A DNA stretch of 64,000 nt from an uncultured Bacteroides sp. (GTDB lineage Bacteria; Bacteroidota; Bacteroidia; Bacteroidales; Bacteroidaceae). How positions within the stretch are numbered: the first letter of the stretch is position 1; each line of letters begins with the position of its first letter. The stretch is taken from NCBI GenBank assembly GCA_949285025.1, contig CASDXG010000108.1:41590-105589 (forward strand), in the 5' to 3' direction. Positions 1 through 7,004 of this stretch are shown here, piece by piece. A model generated the notes under the pieces. That model saw only the letters and a list, made by a program, of their open reading frames with translations. It was not told where the DNA came from and made no database searches. Position numbers and translations under genes: made by a program.

Positions 1-57
1 ATCTTTTAGCCATTATTTATCCTGCAAAAATAAACAAAACTTTTTGTGTTCTCTCAT

Positions 58-2076
58 TTATTCCGAGAAATTGTTATCCTCCGTGACAGTAAAACGTTTA
101 ATAACACCATAAGCTGAATAAATCCCCAGTTCACCCGCCTTACTCAAATCTTGAATACCCTGACGGTTATTCCCTAAAAAGATATTAGTCAACCCACGAT
201 TATAATAAGCATCCGCAAAATGAGGATCCATTTCTATGGCTTTATTATAATCAACAAGCGCCGCATGATAGTCTTTCATTGCGACTAAAATATTTGCACG
301 ATTATAATAAGCATAAACAAAGTCCGGTGCTAAGCGTACCACTTCATCCAGATCTTTACGTATCGCGACATAGTCCATCGTGCGAACATGGAATTCTTCT
401 TTAGAAGCCTCCACATTATATGCTACATCACGTTTAAGAAATTCCAATTGTTTATAACGAATCACCGAACGAGAGAAATAAGCAGGAAAGAATGTTGAGT
501 CCCGTACTATCACCGAATCTAAATCAGACAACGCATTATCGAAGTCCTGTACTAAATAATAATCCAGCGCGCGAGCATAGTAATGCAAGGCATCTTCCGG
601 ATCATCTATTATTTTCCCCGACTCGGTATCAATCGAAGCGAAATGCTCTTTTACCTGTTCTTCCGTCAAAGAGGCTTCACTGTTGGTTATAAGCAAACGA
701 TGCGGTAATGCTTTCTTTTGATTCAAATCATCAATCGCTTTTGCATAATTTACAGAATTTCTCACCTCACTTTCACGCTCATAATAGTTCAATGCAAACA
801 TTGGCTGAGGTAAAATTGTAAGGTCTTTATCCTGGACACGTCCACGATAGTTCGTTTTATATCTTGAATCATCGTCATCATTATCAGCGACAACGATTTT
901 CCTGAAATTATTTACATCCTTATCTGATTCCTTACGTGTCTTATCGGCTGATGAAGCATTCTGTTGTTGCGTCTTTCCGTTCTGAGCATCCAGTTGCGCC
1001 TGAAGTAATTTAAACTCATCCTCATCAGCACCTTTCAAATCACCGACTTTTCGGCGTGCCTGCGCACGATACTGATAGCCGGCCCAAAAATTAGGATATT
1101 CAGCCAGTACACTCGTATAATCCTCTATGGCACCTTCAAGGTTACCGGTTCGGTCGCGTAATAATCCCCGGTTGAACGTAGCCATCATATTATCCGGATC
1201 CTGCTTAAGCACAAAGTCAAAATCATCAATAGCTCTATTGTCATCGCCCAACTGCGCCCGCAATATTCCCCGATTGTAGTGCCCTATCAGGTTGTTCCGG
1301 TCTATATCCAACGCAAGGTCATAATCTTTCATTGCGCCCCGAAGATTGTTCTGATGGTAACGTGCAAGCGCACGGTTTATATACATCCCTGCATTTCGTA
1401 CCGACAAGCGGATTGCTTCCGTCAAATCCGATTCCGCATCGGCGTACTTCATTCGTTGAAGAAACAACATTCCTCGCGCTGCCCAAGTGTCGGCATTATA
1501 ACGGTCAATTTCTATCGCTTTGTCCGCATCGCTCATTGCACGCAAAGTGTCCTGCTGTTTCATTGACACTTCCATGCGCATTAAATATGCATCTGTATAG
1601 CGGGGAGAAATATGTATAAGAGTATCTAAGTCTGCATTCGCCTGGTCGAATTCTGATTCATGTATACGGCATAATATTAAATTGTGCCATAGACTTACAT
1701 TTTCCGGAGCGATCTTCAACGCTTTTTGATAGTCGCTTATTGCTCCTTCGTAGTTTTTCTGTCGAATACGCGAGAGGCCACGCACCTGATAAACATTCAC
1801 CACAAAAGGATTCCGATCGATAGATCTTGTACAATCGGCCTCAGCTCCTTGGTAATCATCCAAATTTAATTTCGCCACTCCCCGATAAAAATAGGGTTCC
1901 GCTAAATATGGCTTTGCATTAATCACCTGATTAAAATACTGTATAGACAGCACATAATCTTCAAAATAGAGAGCATTGACCCCTATCGACAACACCTGAT
2001 CTGTATTAATTTGCGCAGAAAGCAGGAACGGAAACAATACCTTTATATATAATAGGTAAAGGAATTTTCGCTTCAT
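58..2076 (-). CDS. Secreted tetratricopeptide repeat protein
   Basis: 672 residues when started at the ATG at 2076, which overlaps the def stop by 4 bases (ATGA); a longer reading from 2103 would add nine residues in front of a clear signal peptide ([22 protein letters not shown] minus its first residue is the hydrophobic core, ending at AQ). Many TPR units fill the protein: about ten between residues 25 and 365 and two or three more near the C-terminus (motifs such as [17 protein letters not shown] and [14 protein letters not shown]). A charged linker rich in D, N and K lies around residues 375-430. It is probably a periplasmic scaffold. Last gene of the ruvX-def operon, so it is co-transcribed with a deformylase, a link whose meaning is not evident. 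Confidence 0.85.
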   Translation of the reverse strand: MKRKFLYLLYIKVLFPFLLSAQINTDQVLSIGVNALYFEDYVLSIQYFNQVINAKPYLAEPYFYRGVAKLNLDDYQGAEADCTRSIDRNPFVVNVYQVRGLSRIRQKNYEGAISDYQKALKIAPENVSLWHNLILCRIHESEFDQANADLDTLIHISPRYTDAYLMRMEVSMKQQDTLRAMSDADKAIEIDRYNADTWAARGMLFLQRMKYADAESDLTEAIRLSVRNAGMYINRALARYHQNNLRGAMKDYDLALDIDRNNLIGHYNRGILRAQLGDDNRAIDDFDFVLKQDPDNMMATFNRGLLRDRTGNLEGAIEDYTSVLAEYPNFWAGYQYRAQARRKVGDLKGADEDEFKLLQAQLDAQNGKTQQQNASSADKTRKESDKDVNNFRKIVVADNDDDDSRYKTNYRGRVQDKDLTILPQPMFALNYYERESEVRNSVNYAKAIDDLNQKKALPHRLLITNSEASLTEEQVKEHFASIDTESGKIIDDPEDALHYYARALDYYLVQDFDNALSDLDSVIVRDSTFFPAYFSRSVIRYKQLEFLKRDVAYNVEASKEEFHVRTMDYVAIRKDLDEVVRLAPDFVYAYYNRANILVAMKDYHAALVDYNKAIEMDPHFADAYYNRGLTNIFLGNNRQGIQDLSKAGELGIYSAYGVIKRFTVTEDNNFSE

Positions 2077-2627
2077 CTTGCAGTTTTCACCTTGTAAGAG
2101 CAATGCACTTTCCCTTTCAACAAATTATTCAGTTTGCTACGGATCAATTGTTTTCTCAATCCGGACAAGCGGTCTACAAACACAACTCCATCCAAATGAT
2201 CGAATTCATGCTGCATAACTCTTGCCAGGTAACCTTCAACCCATTCATCATGAGGCTGTAGATTTTCATCCAAGTAGGTTACATGAATGCGCGTCGGCCG
2301 TTTCACCGGTTCCTGAATTCCCGGCAGGCTTAAACAGCCTTCATCCATTGAAGTCAATTCCTCTCCCGTTTCAATTATATGAGGATTTATATATGCTCTG
2401 CGAAAATCTTTAAATTCAGGCATTTCATCCGACAGTACATTCAAGTTGATCACAACGACACGTATGGGAAGGCCTACTTGCGGAGCTGCTAGTCCAACAC
2501 CGTCCGCATGGTCCATCGTCTCAAACATATTTGCAAGCAATTCTTTCAAATTCGGGTAATCCGGAGTTATATCTTCTGCCACCTTGCGCAAAACAGGTTG
2601 TCCATATACGTAAATAGGTAAAATCAT
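2073..2627 (-). CDS. def: Peptide deformylase
   Basis: Removes the N-terminal formyl group from new proteins in the cytoplasm; metal (Fe2+) hydrolase. The 184-residue length is normal. All three family motifs are visible: [10 protein letters not shown] near residue 44, EGCLSLP near 96 (metal-binding Cys) and QHEFDHLDG near 138 (two metal-binding His and the catalytic Glu). It lies 13 bases after ruvX and overlaps the downstream TPR gene by 4 bases, so the three genes form one transcription unit with probable translational coupling. Confidence 0.97.
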   Translation of the reverse strand: MILPIYVYGQPVLRKVAEDITPDYPNLKELLANMFETMDHADGVGLAAPQVGLPIRVVVINLNVLSDEMPEFKDFRRAYINPHIIETGEELTSMDEGCLSLPGIQEPVKRPTRIHVTYLDENLQPHDEWVEGYLARVMQHEFDHLDGVVFVDRLSGLRKQLIRSKLNNLLKGKVHCSYKVKTAR

Positions 2628-2640
2628 ATCTATATTCTCT

Positions 2641-3066
2641 TTATTTCATCATATATTTTTTCGATTCCAAATACGATTGCAGAATTATTGTAGCGCTGAT
2701 TTCATCGACCAAGGCTTTGTTCTGTCGGTCTTTTTTCTTTAGTCCTCCCGACAACATTGCCTGGTGAGCCAAAACTGAAGTAAACCGTTCATCCACTAAT
2801 TCTACCGGGATATCCGGAATTTGTTTTTTTAGTTTTCCAAGAAACGGAAGTATGTACTTCATGTTTTCCGAATCTTCATTATTCATTTGCTTGGGATGCC
2901 CGACAATAATCCGCTCTACGGTCTCTTCTTTTACATATTTCATAATGAAATCCATTAACTGATGTGTCGGAACAGTCGTAAGTCCGTTCGCTATAATCTG
3001 TTCCGGATCAGTCACAGCAAGTCCGGTACGTTTTCTCCCATAATCTATAGCCAAAATTCTGCTCAT
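2641..3066 (-). CDS. ruvX: RuvX/YqgF-type Holliday junction resolvase-like nuclease
   Basis: 141 residues from the ATG at 3066; the in-frame TTG at 3075 is rejected because the fold starts immediately with [20 protein letters not shown]. That N-terminal DYGxKRTGLA motif carries the first catalytic Asp of the RNase H-like fold; VGHPKQMN and VDERFTS are the other family motifs. Known members act in pre-16S rRNA maturation and resemble Holliday junction resolvases. First gene of an operon with def; a TAAATTTG promoter box lies just upstream. Confidence 0.93.
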   Translation of the reverse strand: MSRILAIDYGRKRTGLAVTDPEQIIANGLTTVPTHQLMDFIMKYVKEETVERIIVGHPKQMNNEDSENMKYILPFLGKLKKQIPDIPVELVDERFTSVLAHQAMLSGGLKKKDRQNKALVDEISATIILQSYLESKKYMMK

Positions 3067-3080
3067 CGCCCGCAAAAATA

Positions 3081-3088
3081 CAAATTTA
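3081..3088 (-). promoter_or_regulatory. Promoter -7 box for ruvX-def-TPR
   Basis: TAAATTTG on the minus strand matches the Bacteroidota consensus TAnnTTTG. It is 15 bases upstream of the ruvX ATG, implying a very short leader. No good -33 TTTG is seen. Confidence 0.5.
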
Positions 3089-3147
3089 TTCCATTCTTTT
3101 TTATTGAAAAGACTTAAAATATCTATTATACCCGGCGGGAGTTTCTC

Positions 3148-3167
3148 TCAAATGTCAAGACATTTGA
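3148..3167. repeat. Perfect 9-2-9 palindrome between the PCMD gene and ruvX
   Basis: TCAAATGTC, two bases, GACATTTGA. It lies about 60 bases upstream of the ruvX -7 box and has no T-tract on either side, so it is not a terminator. Possible operator or mRNA hairpin; function unknown. Confidence 0.5.
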
Positions 3168-3189
3168 ACAAAAACACGCTGACAAATAA

Positions 3190-3243
3190 CAAAAAAAATG
3201 CCGTCCGAAAATCAGATCTTCCAAAGACTTCTCATCGAACGGC
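3190..3243 (-). terminator. Rho-independent terminator of the PCMD gene
   Basis: On the minus strand GCCGTTCG pairs with CGGACGGC across a 28-base loop and is followed by ATTTTTTTTG. It begins 7 bases after the stop of the PCMD gene. Confidence 0.7.
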
Positions 3244-3249
3244 TATTTC

Positions 3250-4203
3250 TTAATAAACAAGATTCACATTGTCCACCCAAAAAGTATTACCCGGCGACCC
3301 GACAAATGCTCCTCCCAAACTGGATGTAAACTGTAATATAAGATGTGTCGGAGCCTCATCCGGCAAAGCCCATCCGTTTTCTTGTATAAGCTTACTTTCG
3401 CCTTTACTGTTCCGGGCATAATAATGTCCTGCGCCAAGTCCCATCAGCTCCTCATCAAAACCGGAATCTTTAGATATATCTCCATATTTAATTTCATAAA
3501 CAGCTCCTTCCGTCCAATCTTCAGAATGGTCATAACGCACCACAACCGTCCCGACCCGCTTTGCTAAAATATTCCCCTCTTTATCTTCCACACGCTTTTG
3601 CAAGAAGCAGGTCATAATGGCGCAATCACGTCCCGGAACCGTAGATTTCCGACTGAAACCCGTCTGACGAATACGATCCGGCTCATCCGATACGCTCACC
3701 TTATAATCATATTGCACCGCTTTCGGACGTTCTGTAAACGGGATGCCGGAATTCAATGCCTTCTCCCCGTCCTTTGTCCCGGTAATTGGTTCTTTCATAT
3801 CGCCTAAAAACAACGATCCGGAAGCAAGCACCGTAATATTTACCAATCCTAATACCTTGACACTTTCTATATGCGTCTCCAGCCTTGCACAATATCCTGA
3901 GCCTCTTTTCTCCGGGTAAACACTGGTATTTGTCTTGACAATACCCATTACTTTGGCCATTACATTTGAATTTCCCCAAGGAGACCCTCCTTTGTTTGTA
4001 AAAGGTTCGTTATTCGCTATTTCTTGCGTAGGGCCAAGTTCATAAAGCAATTTAGTGTTCCCTCCGATAATCTTCGATTCTTCTATTTTACGCGTAATCC
4101 ATTGATCCATGTCACCGAATTTCACCGGAACAACTTTCTGCTGAGCTGATAAAAACATCGGGCAGATAAGCGTCATTACGCCTATTAGATTTATTATTTT
4201 CAT
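3250..4203 (-). CDS. Secreted PCMD-domain (putative carbohydrate metabolism) protein
   Basis: 317 residues from the ATG at 4203, which has an AGGTG sequence just upstream and begins a signal peptide (MKIINLIGVMTLICPMFLSAQ). The longer reading to 4272 is rejected because it would run through the terminator and promoter box. The C-terminal half has the look of the PCMD family (PF13201, named a putative carbohydrate metabolism domain in Bacteroidota): PTHLILQFTSS, GGAFVGSPGNTFWVDNV near the end, and an earlier GRDCAIMTCFLQKR stretch. No catalytic residues are known for the family, and no susC/susD genes are adjacent. A surface or periplasmic glycan-binding role is inference. It has its own promoter and terminator. 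Confidence 0.75.
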   Translation of the reverse strand: MKIINLIGVMTLICPMFLSAQQKVVPVKFGDMDQWITRKIEESKIIGGNTKLLYELGPTQEIANNEPFTNKGGSPWGNSNVMAKVMGIVKTNTSVYPEKRGSGYCARLETHIESVKVLGLVNITVLASGSLFLGDMKEPITGTKDGEKALNSGIPFTERPKAVQYDYKVSVSDEPDRIRQTGFSRKSTVPGRDCAIMTCFLQKRVEDKEGNILAKRVGTVVVRYDHSEDWTEGAVYEIKYGDISKDSGFDEELMGLGAGHYYARNSKGESKLIQENGWALPDEAPTHLILQFTSSLGGAFVGSPGNTFWVDNVNLVY

Positions 4204-4236
4204 CACCTGTTTCTTTTTATTGAACTGTTTCACGGG

Positions 4237-4244
4237 CAAAGGTA
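4237..4244 (-). promoter_or_regulatory. Promoter -7 box for the PCMD gene
   Basis: TACCTTTG on the minus strand fits TAnnTTTG and sits 33 bases upstream of the ATG at 4203. Confidence 0.5.
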
Positions 4245-4245
4245 T

Positions 4246-4279
4246 AAAAAAAAGCGACAGTAAAAATACCATCGCTTTT
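4246..4279 (-). terminator. Terminator of the SPOR lipoprotein gene
   Basis: On the minus strand AAAAGCGA and TCGCTTTT pair around a 14-base loop, ending in a run of eight T (4253-4246). It lies 40 bases past the SPOR gene and directly abuts the PCMD promoter. Confidence 0.65.
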
Positions 4280-4319
4280 ATTCTGAATTATAGCATACTT
4301 ATTCTAACTAATTTACCTT

Positions 4320-4826
4320 TCAATGTACACGATATAACAACCATGCTCCCTGAAAATCCTTACGATCAGGGTATTTTGCCTTGAAAGTATCTCGTGCTGT
4401 AACTGCCTCATCGCGTGTATCATAAGAAGATACTGCCACACGGTACATATTCTTTTCCGAGTTATAAACTACTTTTGCACTATATCCTTCATCATCCAGC
4501 CACTTCTTTAAGCCGTCCGCATTTGCTTTTACTCCGAAGCTTCCACAAATGACACTGTATGCTTTCAATCCGTTGCCGGAAACCAATTCTACTTTTTCCT
4601 CACGAATCGTAGCTGTAGACGCCTTTTTTACAGGAGCCGGAGCCTCTACAACTTCCGGTTCCACAGGCTGTGTCTCTACCACTGCCGGTTCTGTTTGAGA
4701 TGTTTCTGCAAGTTCCTGTTGTTTTGCTTTTTCATAAGCTTTCTTGTATGCGCTTTCACTCGACTTACAAGAAGAGAATGCCAGTGCAACACACAAGCTC
4801 ATTCCCATTAGAAAAACCTTTTTCAT
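4320..4826 (-). CDS. SPOR-domain lipoprotein
   Basis: 168 residues. The N-terminus is a lipoprotein signal (MKKVFLMGMSLCVALAFSSCKSS, with Cys20 as the predicted lipidation site). A Glu/Pro/Val-rich low-complexity linker (about residues 40-80) leads to a SPOR domain: YSVICGSFGVKANADGLK, then YSAKVVYNSEKNMYRVAVSSYDTRDEAVTARDTFK. SPOR domains bind septal peptidoglycan stripped of stem peptides, so a cell-division or cell-wall role is likely. It is monocistronic, with a TATTTTTG box upstream and a terminator downstream. Confidence 0.9.
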   Translation of the reverse strand: MKKVFLMGMSLCVALAFSSCKSSESAYKKAYEKAKQQELAETSQTEPAVVETQPVEPEVVEAPAPVKKASTATIREEKVELVSGNGLKAYSVICGSFGVKANADGLKKWLDDEGYSAKVVYNSEKNMYRVAVSSYDTRDEAVTARDTFKAKYPDRKDFQGAWLLYRVH

Positions 4827-4885
4827 ATCGTTACAAAGTTTATTGTTTAAACTATTTTCGTTTCTTCTTTTATAAAAAGTATTTG

Positions 4886-4893
4886 CAAAAATA
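4886..4893 (-). promoter_or_regulatory. Promoter -7 box for the SPOR lipoprotein
   Basis: TATTTTTG on the minus strand fits TAnnTTTG, 60 bases upstream of the start codon. Confidence 0.45.
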
Positions 4894-4999
4894 GTAATAT
4901 AAAAGATGTTGTATAATTAAATTTTGTTAATATTAGTCGCAAAGAGATGAGATTAGAAAGATTTAAACCTGAAAAAGAAAAAAGAACGAATTTATTTGT

Positions 5000-5007
5000 T
5001 AGCTTTG
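5000..5007 (+). promoter_or_regulatory. Promoter -7 box for the YtxH gene
   Basis: TAGCTTTG fits TAnnTTTG and lies 30 bases before the ATG at 5037. Confidence 0.55.
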
Positions 5008-5036
5008 TATAACGATAAACTTTAAAACAAGAGAAT

Positions 5037-5240
5037 ATGAAAGCATTAAACATTGTAGTCGCATTTTTAGGCGGAGTAGCCTTAGGTGCTGCAGCAGGAA
5101 TCCTATTTGCTCCGGAAAAAGGTGAAGATACCCGTAAAAAAATTGCAGATTTATTACGTCAAAAGGGCGTCAAGCTTAATCGTGCCGAAATGGATGATCT
5201 GGTAGATCAAATAGCAGCCGAAGTAAAAGACGCAGAATAA
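5037..5240 (+). CDS. YtxH-domain small envelope protein
   Basis: 67 residues. One hydrophobic Gly/Ala-rich segment (residues 5-25, VVAFLGGVALGAAAGILFAP) runs straight into EKGEDTRKKI, the hallmark of the YtxH family (PF12732), followed by a charged amphipathic tail. Family members are often general-stress proteins of unknown mechanism. It is the first gene of a module with a holin-like membrane protein and a 90-residue protein, but a strong terminator follows it, so it can also be made alone. Confidence 0.88.
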   Translation: MKALNIVVAFLGGVALGAAAGILFAPEKGEDTRKKIADLLRQKGVKLNRAEMDDLVDQIAAEVKDAE

Positions 5241-5257
5241 TTTGTATCTGAAATTAC

Positions 5258-5296
5258 AGGCAGACTTTTTATAAGCACTAAAAGTCTGCCTTTTTT
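5258..5296 (+). terminator. Strong terminator inside the YtxH module
   Basis: AGGCAGACTTTT (5258-5269) and AAAAGTCTGCCT (5280-5291) form a perfect 12-bp stem followed by six T. It ends only three bases before the first possible start codon of the next gene (5300). Confidence 0.85.
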
Positions 5297-5299
5297 ATA

Positions 5300-5674
5300 A
5301 TGCACAATCTTATGTTTGCCAACGATAAAAGCATCGACAATTTAGAATCCCTCTTCAAAGAGGTCAAAAAATACATCGAACTACAAGGACAGTTTGTAAA
5401 ATTAGAACTCGTAGAAAAACTTACCATACTGCTTTCTACGTTCATACTTATCCTCATACTTATTATATTAGGTATAATGGCTCTATTCTATTTCTCGTTT
5501 ATGCTTGTATACATACTCGAGGAATGGACAGGAAGCATTATCGGAAGCTATGCCATTATCGGAGGAATCATCCTTATCATCGCACTAATCCTCTACAGGA
5601 TACGCAAGCAAATCATTATACAACCAATGGTAAATTTTCTTGCACATCTCTTTTTAGAAGAACATAATAAATGA
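5300..5674 (+). CDS. Phage-holin-family (holin superfamily III-like) membrane protein
   Basis: 124 residues if started at 5300; the ATG at 5312 (MFANDKSIDN) is an equally plausible start and stands farther from the terminator. An amphipathic N-terminal helix (about 10-40) is followed by two strongly hydrophobic segments, about residues 42-75 and 82-100, split by EEWTGSIIGSY. This is the pattern of the chromosomal 'phage holin family' proteins (PF07332-type), which are not phage genes and are usually next to YtxH genes. Role in envelope stress is inference. It sits directly after a terminator, so expression needs read-through or an unseen promoter. Confidence 0.75.
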   Translation: MHNLMFANDKSIDNLESLFKEVKKYIELQGQFVKLELVEKLTILLSTFILILILIILGIMALFYFSFMLVYILEEWTGSIIGSYAIIGGIILIIALILYRIRKQIIIQPMVNFLAHLFLEEHNK

Positions 5675-5681
5675 AACTACC

Positions 5682-5954
5682 ATGAACGGACCTCAGCAAC
5701 AACCTGTAAAATATACCCTTGAAGAAATCTACCAACTCCGGATACATAAACAAAATGAAATTGCAGAATCGAAAAAACGTATGCAACGCTATGCTCAAGA
5801 TCTGTTTGCTCCACAGAAAAGTGCGAATAAAATAGACAGCGTCATGCAGCACATCAACTCCGGAATTTCCGTTTACGACGGACTAATGACGGGCATGAAG
5901 ATTGTAAAAAGAATACGTAAATTCTTTCAAGGGAAAAGATCTTTCCGAACATAA
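5682..5954 (+). CDS. Small soluble protein of the YtxH/holin module, unknown function
   Basis: 90 residues, starting 7 bases after the holin-like gene, so clearly co-transcribed. Rich in Lys, Gln and Arg with helical periodicity (about residues 12-55), then a Gly-containing segment GISVYDGLMTGMKIVKRI and a basic tail. No signal peptide or membrane segment. No named family is recognised; its position suggests it interacts with the two membrane partners at the cytoplasmic face. Confidence 0.7.
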   Translation: MNGPQQQPVKYTLEEIYQLRIHKQNEIAESKKRMQRYAQDLFAPQKSANKIDSVMQHINSGISVYDGLMTGMKIVKRIRKFFQGKRSFRT

Positions 5955-5970
5955 GAATAAAAGAAACAAC

Positions 5971-6006
5971 ATAAAGTCAAGATAACTATCACAAGTACAT
6001 CTTGAC
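5971..6006 (-). terminator. Probable terminator after the DUF308 gene
   Basis: GTCAAGAT (5976-5983) and ATCTTGAC (5999-6006) form an 8-bp stem. On the minus strand it is followed by a T-rich but interrupted run (TTTATGTTGTTTCTTTT). It separates two convergent units. Confidence 0.4.
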
Positions 6007-6067
6007 AATCCTTATGCTGCAATATGATTCATGCTCAACAAATGCACGATATTAACGGTCTTATGAC

Positions 6068-6628
6068 CTATTCTTCTATAATATCGACATCCGTTATATT
6101 CTTGTTTTTCCGGTGATGATAACGCAAGTATCGGAAAAAGTCTGTAGCACCATATACAATAGAGGCAACTCCCAACAAAATAAAAGGAACAGTTGCTGCC
6201 TGAAAAGGATTAAACAATACGATAATTCCGGTAACAAGGATAAGACAAGGAATAATATAAATACCCCACGAAATTTTTGCAATACTACGAATATATAGGA
6301 AATTCATTAAAAGATTTAGTCCGGCAAAAACCAATAATATGCCTAACACATACATTAATATTGTAACAAAAAATCCCGGATTAATCATCAGCCACAAGCC
6401 CAAAAGTGAACTGCCTAATGCAATTATGGGGAAATGCATACGCAATCCCGGATCAGACTGACGGGAAGAAACAAAATAAGTAAACAGGCCTAACAATCCG
6501 GGCAACAAGAACAATACCCCAATTGTTATAATCAAATAATTAACAGCATCACCCGGCCATGAGACAAGCAATACGCCGATAGCCAATGCACACAAGCTAC
6601 TTACAACAGAATTATTCATCGGTTTCAT
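6068..6628 (-). CDS. DUF308/HdeD-family membrane protein
   Basis: 186 residues with about six hydrophobic segments arranged as three hairpins of similar sequence, for example IGVLLVSWPGDAVNYLIITIGVLFLLPGLLGLF and LLGLWLMINPGFFVTILMYVLGILLVFAGL. The repeated xxPG between helices is typical of the HdeD/DUF308 family (acid-resistance protein HdeD in E. coli). A charged tail (YHHRKNKNITDVDIIEE) ends the protein. Either Met1 or Met4 may be the start. It stands alone, convergent with the YtxH module. Confidence 0.85.
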   Translation of the reverse strand: MKPMNNSVVSSLCALAIGVLLVSWPGDAVNYLIITIGVLFLLPGLLGLFTYFVSSRQSDPGLRMHFPIIALGSSLLGLWLMINPGFFVTILMYVLGILLVFAGLNLLMNFLYIRSIAKISWGIYIIPCLILVTGIIVLFNPFQAATVPFILLGVASIVYGATDFFRYLRYHHRKNKNITDVDIIEE

Positions 6629-6827
6629 ATTTTTATCTATTTGTTATAAACGATACGAATTTAATTCTTTATTCAAACATAAACAAATAAAAAAAAGAGA
6701 ATCAGAAGTTTTATTCATCATATAAGGAAATACCTGAAAAAATTTCAAAATTTAAGTTGAGAAATTTGGAATATTTCTCCAAAATATCATTATATTTGCC
6801 CCCAGAAAAGAACTTAAAGAAAAAAGA
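6629..6827. other. Intergenic region ahead of the trp leader
   Basis: AT-rich spacer between the divergent DUF308 gene and the trp leader. It holds the trp promoter (TTTG at 6765-6768 and TATATTTG at 6791-6798, 22 bp apart) and an inverted repeat, GAGAAAT (6759-6765) with ATTTCTC (6773-6779), that overlaps the -33 element. Confidence 0.6.
6765..6798 (+). promoter_or_regulatory. trp operon promoter
   Basis: TTTG (6765-6768), a 22-bp spacer and TATATTTG (6791-6798) match the Bacteroidota -33/-7 consensus. Transcription should begin near 6805, giving a leader of about 200 bases that includes the leader peptide and attenuator. Confidence 0.75.
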
Positions 6828-6890
6828 ATGACTTTCACACAGGTTTATACATTATTATGGTGGCGCTACTTACAACTCCCGAAGTCGTAA
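6828..6890 (+). CDS. trpL: trp leader peptide
   Basis: A 20-codon reading frame, MTFTQVYTLLWWRYLQLPKS, with two adjacent Trp codons (TGG TGG, 6858-6863), preceded by an A/G-rich stretch (aaagaaaaaaga). It lies between the trp promoter and a terminator hairpin ahead of trpB. Tandem Trp codons in this position are the signature of ribosome-mediated attenuation. It is too short for routine gene calling. The arrangement matches what I recall of the Rfam Bacteroid-trp element (not checked by search). Confidence 0.88.
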   Translation: MTFTQVYTLLWWRYLQLPKS

Positions 6891-6978
6891 GAGCACCAGC
6901 AGCATGTATATAACCACACAATAGAACTTATCATACAGAAAGGGCTGTCGTACTTACGGCAGCCCTTTCTGTTTTTTT
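6869..6978 (+). promoter_or_regulatory. trp attenuator (pause hairpin, antiterminator, terminator)
   Basis: Three alternative pairings can be drawn. Hairpin 1:2: CTTAC (6869-6873) with GTAAG (6887-6891), extended past one mismatch by three more pairs. Antiterminator: GTCGTAAG (6884-6891) with CTTACGGC (6953-6960), eight pairs with one G-T wobble. Terminator: CAGAAAGGGCTG (6936-6947) with CAGCCCTTTCTG (6960-6971), extended inward by three pairs to a six-base loop, then seven T (6972-6978). A ribosome stalled on the Trp codons frees segment 2 to form the antiterminator; a ribosome reaching the stop codon at 6888 covers segment 2 and lets the terminator form. Confidence 0.85.
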
Positions 6979-7004
6979 CTAAACTTACTAAACAATATAC
7001 ATCT

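Noticed and set aside
4847-5053. 68-codon minus-strand frame between the SPOR and YtxH genes
   Set aside because: It covers the promoter boxes of both flanking genes and has a low-complexity Leu/Phe/Ile-rich sequence.
5300-5674. Prophage remnant suggested by the holin-like protein
   Set aside because: No lysin, integrase, tail or other phage gene nearby; holin-family proteins beside YtxH are normal chromosomal genes.
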